Origin: Methyloterricola oryzae
GTDB taxonomy: Bacteria > Pseudomonadota > Gammaproteobacteria > Methylococcales > Methylococcaceae
Length of the DNA stretch: 64,000 nt
Assembly (NCBI RefSeq): GCF_000934725.1
Contig: NZ_JYNS01000002.1
Location: 186,001 to 250,000 of the forward strand
Direction of reading: 5' to 3'
Position numbers and translations under genes: made by a program. The number at the start of each line of letters is the position of its first letter. Within the stretch, counting starts at the first letter, position 1. The notes under the pieces were generated by a model, which saw nothing but the letters and a program-made list of their open reading frames with translations, did no database searches and was not told the origin of the DNA. Below are positions 57,928 through 64,000 of the stretch, one piece after another.

Positions 57928-59067
57928 CTAAGCTGCGAAGTTTGACGAAGACGCATCGATCAGGCAAGCCCCGTCCACACGGTGCGGGCCCAGCGCGCGC
58001 CGCCGCAACTCCTGTTCAGCCATGCGGCGGTAGTGTTTGTTGAACAGCTTCACCGTGACCGCCATGACGAAGTAGCCGTGAGGCAGCCTGGGGCTGTCCG
58101 TGTGGAAGCGCAACTGTTGGAACGGCTTGGTCGCATGGGCATGATGATCGGCATGGCGAGACAGGCCGACGAAGGCATGCGTGGTCATCCAGGCATCGGT
58201 GCTCCAGGCGTCGGCACCCGAGAAATACCGCCCGCCCCGGGTCAGGCCCCAATGCTGGAAGTAGTTCACCGTCTCCAGCAGGTGTACCGCCACCAGCGCC
58301 TGGTAGAGAAACATCAGCAGGGCGACCAAGCCGAAGCCATAGGCGATGGTCACCAGCAGCACGGCTTGGATCAGCAGGCCCTGCAGGACTCGGTGGTGCC
58401 ACAATCCTGCGTCCAGGCATCTGATGCGGCGGCTCTCCAGCCGCCAGGCGCTGCTGAACTGTTGCGGGAGGCTGCGGCGCCAGAACGCGCGGTAGCTCTC
58501 GCCGAAGCGGGCTGTGGCCGGGTCATCCGGGGTGCTGGCGCGGCGATGATGGCCGAGCAGGTGTTCCACCATAAAATGGTCGTAGCAGACCGTCCACAGC
58601 AGTATCCTGCCCATCCAGCGTCGATGAACGGCGCGGCGGTGTATCAGTTCGTGGGCGAGGGCAATGCCGGAACAACAGGAATTGGTCCCTGTCATAATGC
58701 GCATCGCGGCGATGTTGCAGGCGGAGGTCAGGAAGTCTGTCCAACTCGACCAGCTGAGGCGGCTTGCCATCAATAGCATCAGCAGGATGTTGGCCAGTTG
58801 CAGGCAGAACAGCAGATACAGGCTGGGGTCGAACCAGCGGCCCGCGCTATCCATGGGCTCGCTTTTCGCCGCGGGGCCTTTAAGGTCGGCGTAGATGAGC
58901 AGCCAGACCGGCAGCGTCCAAATCAGGGCTACGTCCCAGGCGTGCGGTCCCGTGGCGAGGAAGACCAGGTTGGCGGCGGGCAGTGCCATGCTGACGGCGA
59001 TCGGCAGAAGCGGCCGCAACTGGTCTTGCAGGCCCGAGGGCAGAGGTAAAGTGATTACGCTGGCCAT
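57928..59067 (-). CDS. AlkB-like integral-membrane diiron monooxygenase/desaturase
   Basis: This 379-aa membrane protein has the eight-His box pattern of alkane monooxygenases: HELIHRR (about 139-145), EHLLGHHRR (about 168-176), NYFQHWGL, and SRHADHHAHATKPFQQL (about 303-319). It has about six transmembrane helices. In AlkB the equivalents are HELxHK, EHxxGHH, NYxEHYGL and LxRHxDHHA, so the active site looks intact; the EHYGL Glu is Gln here (NYFQHWGL). It would hydroxylate or desaturate an aliphatic chain. It is divergent from the carbamoyltransferase operon (72-bp gap) and may be functionally linked to it. Confidence 0.82.
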   Translation of the reverse strand: MASVITLPLPSGLQDQLRPLLPIAVSMALPAANLVFLATGPHAWDVALIWTLPVWLLIYADLKGPAAKSEPMDSAGRWFDPSLYLLFCLQLANILLMLLMASRLSWSSWTDFLTSACNIAAMRIMTGTNSCCSGIALAHELIHRRAVHRRWMGRILLWTVCYDHFMVEHLLGHHRRASTPDDPATARFGESYRAFWRRSLPQQFSSAWRLESRRIRCLDAGLWHHRVLQGLLIQAVLLVTIAYGFGLVALLMFLYQALVAVHLLETVNYFQHWGLTRGGRYFSGADAWSTDAWMTTHAFVGLSRHADHHAHATKPFQQLRFHTDSPRLPHGYFVMAVTVKLFNKHYRRMAEQELRRRALGPHRVDGACLIDASSSNFAA

Positions 59068-59139
59068 GGCTGTTTTAGTTTTTATTGATCCGGACCCGCA
59101 ATAGACAGCGGACATTAGCGCATTATCCGACGATTCGGC

Positions 59140-60888
59140 ATGGCGAAAACCTTTTATATCGGCCTGGGGGTCACCTATCATGATCCGGCTATGGCAATCG
59201 TCGACCAGGACGGCAGGGTTCTATTTGCCGAGGCGACGGAACGGTATCTGCAATACAAGCGCGCGCTCAACTGCGAGCCCGACAATCTGTACCGACTGCC
59301 TGAATTGCTGGCGACGTATTGTTCCGGCGCGCAGCGCCTGGTGGTCGCCAGCAATTGGTTGGCCAGGCGTCCGCTCTATGAGCGGTTGGTGAGTCGGCTC
59401 GGGGTACTTTCGGCACGGGGGCTTTTGCGCCCCGGCATCAAGCGATTGCGTTCGCCCCTCGCCAATTATCAGCTGCACCACATGATGGCCGCCAACCGCA
59501 GCGCCATCGGGCGCACCGGGCTTAACTTGGCGCGGATGGTAAAGGAAGTTGCTCCCGACTGCCGGGTCGAATATCGCGACTACGATCATCATGCGGCGCA
59601 CGCAGCCAGCGCGGTGTATGCCTCGCCTTTCGAAGCCTGTGCTTGCGCGGTGGTGGATTCCTACGGGGAGCGCGGCTCGCTGGCTTTCTTTACCTACCGT
59701 GACGGACATCTGCAACGTCTACCCAAGGTGCGGGGATTGGCCAGCCTGGGCCTGCTCTACATGAAGCTCACGGAGTTGTGCGGCTTTGACTGGCTCAAGG
59801 GCGAAGAATGGAAGGTCATGGGGCTAGCGCCCTACGGGGCGCTGGATGAAGAGGTCTTGGCATTGCTCCGCAGCGTGCTTAGGGTCAGCGGATTGGAACT
59901 CGATTATGTGGATGCCACCCTGTTTGATGCGCTGAACGCCCTCGAGGCCCATCGGCGGTTGCCGGGTGAGCCTGCCGAGGCCGTGGCCGACCTGGCCTTC
60001 ACCGGGCAATATTTCTTCACGGAAATCATGATGCAACTCCTGGGCAATCTGGCCCGATCGACGGGCATGGAGCGCCTGGCCCTGGCCGGAGGCTGCGCCT
60101 TGAATTCCTCCTGTAATGGACAGATCGCGCAAAGCACGCCCTTTCGCGAGGTCTATGTGCCGCCGGCGCCGGCTGATGATGGCACGGCTTTGGGGGCGGC
60201 CTGGCTGGCCTGGCGCGAGGATCATGGCGAAATTCCACCCGGGCGTGAAAGTTTGTCGCCTTACCTGGGTTCGGAATTGTCGGAAGAGGCTTTGCGGCGG
60301 CTGGCGCGGTTTGGGTCCGGCCTGGATTGCCGCCACCTGCCCGAAACCGTATGCGAGGAAACGGCGCGCCTGCTCGCTCAGGGCAGGTTGGTCGCCTGGG
60401 TGCAGGGCCGGGCCGAATTCGGCCCCAGGGCTTTGGGGAACCGCTCCATTCTCGCAGACCCGCGCGAGCCTGGCATGAAGGATCGCATCAATGCCCTGGT
60501 CAAGTTCCGCGAGGAGTACCGTCCCTTCGCGCCCTCCATTCTGCACGAGCACGGGCCGGAGTATTTCGAGCACTACCAGGAGTCGCCCTACATGGAGCGC
60601 ACCCTGCGCTTCCGCGATGAGGCCGCGCGGCGGGTGCCGGCGGTGGTGCACGTGGACGGCACGGGCCGCTTGCAATCGGTGACGCAGGCGCGCAATCCCC
60701 GGTTCCATCGCCTGACCGAAGCCTTTTACCACGAGAGCGGCGTGCCCCTGCTGCTGAACACCAGCTTCAATGTCATGGGCAAGCCCATCGTCCACTCGGT
60801 TGAGGATGCGGTGAGCGTCTTCATGACCAGCGGGCTGGATGTGCTGGTGATCGGAGATCATCTGATTGCCAAGCCGGGGGTGCTGTGA
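59140..60888 (+). CDS. Carbamoyltransferase (NodU/CmcH/TobZ family)
   Basis: This 582-aa enzyme uses carbamoyl phosphate and ATP to O-carbamoylate a hydroxyl group of a small molecule or glycan. The N-terminal Kae1-like domain has GLGVTYHDPAMAIVD, DYDHHAAHAASAVYASPF (metal-binding His) and VVDSYGERGS. Further on are KVMGLAPYG and LAGGCALNSSCNGQI. The C-terminal carbamoyltransferase domain has WVQGRAEFGPRALGNRSIL and PLLLNTSFNVMGKPIVHS. Stop and next start overlap by 4 nt (GTGA). Confidence 0.9.
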   Translation: MAKTFYIGLGVTYHDPAMAIVDQDGRVLFAEATERYLQYKRALNCEPDNLYRLPELLATYCSGAQRLVVASNWLARRPLYERLVSRLGVLSARGLLRPGIKRLRSPLANYQLHHMMAANRSAIGRTGLNLARMVKEVAPDCRVEYRDYDHHAAHAASAVYASPFEACACAVVDSYGERGSLAFFTYRDGHLQRLPKVRGLASLGLLYMKLTELCGFDWLKGEEWKVMGLAPYGALDEEVLALLRSVLRVSGLELDYVDATLFDALNALEAHRRLPGEPAEAVADLAFTGQYFFTEIMMQLLGNLARSTGMERLALAGGCALNSSCNGQIAQSTPFREVYVPPAPADDGTALGAAWLAWREDHGEIPPGRESLSPYLGSELSEEALRRLARFGSGLDCRHLPETVCEETARLLAQGRLVAWVQGRAEFGPRALGNRSILADPREPGMKDRINALVKFREEYRPFAPSILHEHGPEYFEHYQESPYMERTLRFRDEAARRVPAVVHVDGTGRLQSVTQARNPRFHRLTEAFYHESGVPLLLNTSFNVMGKPIVHSVEDAVSVFMTSGLDVLVIGDHLIAKPGVL

Positions 60889-63029
60889 ACGGAGCGACCA
60901 TCGCCAATCCAGGCGCGCCCGTGGATGAGCGGGATCGCTTCCTCCGGTGTGTGCAGGGCGGCTGGCAGCCGCATGCGCGGGAGTGGCGGATTCCTGTGGC
61001 GGACGAGTCAGAACTGGCTGGTTTCCCGCCCGATCCCGACAGGTTATGGCAAGCCGTTTCAGCCCGCGCCTTCGCCTGCGCTGAGCCGCCCGATGATCCG
61101 GCCCTGCTGGCTTTCCACGCACCACTGGGACTTACGGAAGGGGCTTGGCTGCAAGGTTTGGCGCGTGCCGACAATGCCCACAGGCCGGAGGTCGTCCGAT
61201 TGTTCGGCGGCTATCTTGAACTGCTGGGGGCGGACGAGGCCGCCAGCCCTGCGGCTGCCTATCGCGGCATGTTGGCACGGCATGGCTGTTTGTTGCCGCC
61301 GGTGGCGTCCCGTCAGTTTGCCTACGACCCTCGCGTGGGTAAGCAAGCCCTGGCCTTGGCCAGTCTGCGCCTGGAGCTGGGCTGGCTGAGTGGTGACTGT
61401 TTTCCGGAAGTGCTGGGCTTTACCCTGGCCTATACCGGCAGTGTCTCGCCCTGGCGGCTGGTAGGGCTGGCCCCGGAAGAAAGGAGCCGAAGGCTCGGGA
61501 CACTGGCAGAGGCTGCCGATCAGGCACTGCGCGCGTGTCTGGCACCTTCACCGCATGCAGGACAGATTTGGCGGCGCGTGAGCGCCGGATATCGCTGCTA
61601 TCAAAGCCAGGAGGCGACGTATCTCGCGGCCTTGCAAGCCATGGCCCTGCATCCGGTCTCGCTCCAGGAACGGGTGGCCGATTTGCTAAGAGCCAAGGCT
61701 AACTACGCCCGAGGTTATCACGGCCAGGCCAGTGTCGGCGGCAAGACCCTGGATGCCTGGTTTGCTGAGGAGCCTTTCGATGCGGAGGGTTTCCTGCGCG
61801 CTTTTGCCGCTTCGACCTATGTGTCGGGTCCGGCCGGGGAGCGTCCTTTCGACCGCCTGACAGGGTTTGGAGGTCCCATGTTCGGCATCTTCAGCCGCGA
61901 GGAACTGGCGCTCATCGGTGCCTGGCTGGAGCAGCCGCGGCAGGATGAACCGCGGGCAGACCGGGAGACGGGAAAGCCGCGCGGCGATCGACCCGTGGTC
62001 GGCGGCAGGGTGAGCCTGAAGACCACGGACTCGAGGACGCCAGGCGGTGCGTGCACCGCTCTTGAAACCCGGGAACTGTTTCATCGGCTGCTCAACCCAC
62101 ATCGCGTTCCCGATGCGGCGGAGGCGGCTGGCATTTATGCCGAAGGCGTCCTGCGCCGCGCGCAACGACGCATCGGTCGCAGAGGCAGGCTGCGGGAAGC
62201 TTACTTTGATTACAGCCCGCAAGGTCTGCAGGACTGGGTGAATCGTGTCCATGCCCAGGAAGTCGCCCGCTACAAGCCCTTTCGGGGCCAGGCCCGATTG
62301 CGGCGGGAGGAATACGAATTCGGCATTCGCCAGTTCGCCCCGGCCATCCTCGTCGATGGCGCCTGGCTGCAGCGGGCCTGCGCCGCCGGCCAGCAGGACC
62401 GGCGTCTGCAACGGCTGCTGCTGCGGATCTATGCCGATGAACTGGGCGCGGGCCAGGTTGAATGGAACCACCCCAACGTCTATCGCCGACTGCTGCGGCA
62501 GTGTGGCATCGAGTTGCCCGAGGTGCGGGAGGCGGCCTTTGCTGAGGACGCGGGCTTTCTGGATGCGGCTTTCGACCTGCCGGCCTATTTGCTCGCCATC
62601 GCCTGCTTTCCCGAGCGCTGGCTGCCGGAAACCCTGGGGCTGAACCTGGCCATAGAACTCAGCGGGCTCGGCGCGCAATACCGCTTCCTGGCGGATGAAC
62701 TGGAGCACTGGGGACTTGACCCCCTCATCGTGAGCTTGCACCAGTCCATCGACAGCCTGGCGGGCGGCCACGCCGCCTTGGCGGTGGAAGCGGTGCAGAT
62801 CCATCTGGAGCAGGTCCGTGACCTGGGCGGCGAAGTCAGCGTGCAGGCGCACTGGCGTCGCGTGTGGTGCGGCTACCGCTCCCTGGACGCTGCAACGCGG
62901 CGTTTCCGTTGGCAATTGGGGCTCGCTTTCTGTCGCCGGTTCGTTCCAAAACGATTGGCCAAGGTCGTACAGAACGGCCTGCGTCATCTTGTGACGGCGC
63001 GCAATCCTTTCAGGGTACTGTCGCCATGA
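60885..63029 (+). CDS. Tandem haem-oxygenase-like diiron protein (iron-containing redox enzyme family)
   Basis: This 714-aa protein starts at GTG 60885 inside the carbamoyltransferase stop. The C-terminal half shows the ligand set of haem-oxygenase-like diiron oxidases: Glu in IYADELGAG (about 520), His in EWNHPNVYR (about 529), Glu in LNLAIELSGLG (about 591) and HxxxD...H in LHQSIDSLAGGHAA (about 619, 623, 629). The N-terminal half has a parallel layout (LELLGADEAASPAAAYRGML, FPEVLGFTLAYTGS, IWRRVSAGYRCYQS) but lacks these ligands. The family oxidises amino acids, fatty acids or amines in natural-product pathways. Substrate unknown. Confidence 0.75.
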   Translation: MNGATIANPGAPVDERDRFLRCVQGGWQPHAREWRIPVADESELAGFPPDPDRLWQAVSARAFACAEPPDDPALLAFHAPLGLTEGAWLQGLARADNAHRPEVVRLFGGYLELLGADEAASPAAAYRGMLARHGCLLPPVASRQFAYDPRVGKQALALASLRLELGWLSGDCFPEVLGFTLAYTGSVSPWRLVGLAPEERSRRLGTLAEAADQALRACLAPSPHAGQIWRRVSAGYRCYQSQEATYLAALQAMALHPVSLQERVADLLRAKANYARGYHGQASVGGKTLDAWFAEEPFDAEGFLRAFAASTYVSGPAGERPFDRLTGFGGPMFGIFSREELALIGAWLEQPRQDEPRADRETGKPRGDRPVVGGRVSLKTTDSRTPGGACTALETRELFHRLLNPHRVPDAAEAAGIYAEGVLRRAQRRIGRRGRLREAYFDYSPQGLQDWVNRVHAQEVARYKPFRGQARLRREEYEFGIRQFAPAILVDGAWLQRACAAGQQDRRLQRLLLRIYADELGAGQVEWNHPNVYRRLLRQCGIELPEVREAAFAEDAGFLDAAFDLPAYLLAIACFPERWLPETLGLNLAIELSGLGAQYRFLADELEHWGLDPLIVSLHQSIDSLAGGHAALAVEAVQIHLEQVRDLGGEVSVQAHWRRVWCGYRSLDAATRRFRWQLGLAFCRRFVPKRLAKVVQNGLRHLVTARNPFRVLSP

Positions 63030-63967
63030 ACCGGCGCAAGGACGCCTCCGTGCAAAGCTGGTTAGGGACCAAGCCCAGCTTGGCCGAACTGCGTTCGCGC
63101 TTTCCCGCGGAATGGGATGCGGTGGAAGCCGAATTCGCCGCGATCGTCGCCAAGCGCGATTTCAAGCAGTTGCATGCCCGGATTACCTCGGAATCCGGAC
63201 TTATGGCCGGGAGTCCGCCCAAAGACCGGCGCGGGCGGGCCGGCGATTCCCGGGCTTTGGTGCGAAAACGCATGTTCGGCCTGCTCTTCAAGAGTTACTC
63301 GCTGGCGGCTGCGGCAGGTGGCCAGGGGCGGCGGCTGCGCTTCGGCCTGGTCAGCGGGACCCTGGCGCAGTGGCTGCTCTTTCGGCGTGCCTTTGAGCGC
63401 AAGCCGGTGTCCCTGCGCTGGTTCCGCCTGCTGTGGCCCTGCATCCGGCAGCGGGATCTGCTGATGCCGCTGGTGGAAAGCAAGGGCATCTACTGCTTCT
63501 ATTCGCGCGAACTGGTCCAGCGGCTGGCGAGCCTGATCGGCGGGCGAACATGTCTGGAGATAGGCGCCGGAGACGGCACCTTGGCGCGGTTTCTCTCGGA
63601 TGCGGGCGTCAGCGTCACCGCCACCGACGATCACAGTTGGGGACACCGCATCGACTATCCGGCATCGGTTCTGAAGCTGGAGGCCAGCGAGGCCCTGCGC
63701 CGCTTCAAGCCGCGGGTGGTGATTTGCTCATGGCCGCCGGCGGCCAACCGCTTCGAACGCCATATCTTCCAGACCGCCAGCGTGGAGTTGTACATCATGA
63801 TCGGCAGTTGCTACCGGACCGCGGCGGGCGACTGGAAAGCCTACGGGGCTCAGCGTGAATTCAGCCTGGAACTGGACACGGCGCTCAGCGCCTTGGTGCT
63901 GCCGCCGGAGTTGGGCTCGGCGGTGTATGTGTTCAGGCGCAAATCGCTGGCTGCGCCATCAGCTTAG
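63026..63967 (+). CDS. SAM-dependent methyltransferase-like protein
   Basis: A 313-aa protein whose ATG overlaps the preceding stop by 4 nt. The first 150 residues are helical (SLAELRSRFPAEWDAVEAEF) without a known domain. The second half is a class I methyltransferase fold: TCLEIGAGDGTLARFLSDAG (motif I), VSVTATDDHSW (acidic end of strand 2) and VVICSWPPAANRFE (strand 4, with SWPP replacing NPPY). It is the third gene of the carbamoyltransferase operon; more genes may follow beyond the window. Confidence 0.8.
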   Translation: MNRRKDASVQSWLGTKPSLAELRSRFPAEWDAVEAEFAAIVAKRDFKQLHARITSESGLMAGSPPKDRRGRAGDSRALVRKRMFGLLFKSYSLAAAAGGQGRRLRFGLVSGTLAQWLLFRRAFERKPVSLRWFRLLWPCIRQRDLLMPLVESKGIYCFYSRELVQRLASLIGGRTCLEIGAGDGTLARFLSDAGVSVTATDDHSWGHRIDYPASVLKLEASEALRRFKPRVVICSWPPAANRFERHIFQTASVELYIMIGSCYRTAAGDWKAYGAQREFSLELDTALSALVLPPELGSAVYVFRRKSLAAPSA

Positions 63968-64000
63968 TTTTTCGGGAAGCTCCGGCACTGACTTCGTTCA

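Overview
The window reads as the chromosome of a GC-rich gammaproteobacterium. The evidence is the mix of HrpA, DarP/YjgA, PurT, YeaD-type mutarotase, DcaP-type porin, PEP carboxylase and an exosortase-linked exopolysaccharide locus. A type I methanotroph (Methylococcales) or a close relative would fit the copper-handling genes, the ovothiol genes and the palindromic repeat families, but no methane-oxidation gene is present, so that placement is inference.

Region 1 (1-16.4 kb) is all on the minus strand. It is a duplicated copper-protein locus: two very large CotA/phenoxazinone-synthase-like multicopper oxidases (about 960 aa), each followed by a secreted SCO1/SenC-cytochrome c fusion, and two paralogous secreted proteins with a conserved Cys-containing N-terminal part and Ig/cadherin-like C-terminal domains (one runs off the left edge). 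The long AT-rich gaps of this region carry a recurring 18-bp operator-like motif, TGTNACR-N4-TGTNACR. I consider this the best candidate for an undescribed system: a secreted oxidase, its copper maturation/electron-transfer partner and a surface protein under one regulator.

Region 2 (16.7-27.1 kb) holds a VanZ-like protein and a polyprenyl glycosylphosphotransferase (exopolysaccharide initiation). These are followed by an overlapping ovothiol pair (OvoA and a PatB-like PLP lyase, the OvoB role), a hexose-6-phosphate mutarotase, an isocitrate lyase/PEP mutase-family enzyme and PEP carboxylase.

Region 3 (27.1-30.2 kb) is mostly non-coding. It contains dense palindromic repeats, an unusual 21-bp heptad-encoding tract and one small gene of unknown function.

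Region 4 (30.3-46.1 kb) is an exopolysaccharide locus, strikingly AT-rich between about 31.5 and 40.5 kb. It encodes three glycosyltransferases, a MurJ-type flippase, a Wzy/ligase-like polymerase, an FkbM methyltransferase, an acyltransferase, a lipoprotein with a hyaluronidase-like glycosidase appearance, an exosortase fused to EpsI, a WecA-like initiator with a C-terminal extension, and a NodIJ-like ABC exporter.

Region 5 (46.1-59 kb) is housekeeping mixed with more palindromic repeats: an AbrB/PIN toxin-antitoxin pair, HrpA, PurT, a lytic transglycosylase, an enlarged triosephosphate isomerase-like protein, and a tightly overlapping DarP / c-type cytochrome lipoprotein / DcaP porin operon.

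Region 6 (57.9-64 kb) has an AlkB-like membrane monooxygenase divergent from an overlapping trio: NodU/CmcH carbamoyltransferase, a tandem haem-oxygenase-like diiron protein and a SAM methyltransferase. It looks like a small-molecule biosynthetic operon.
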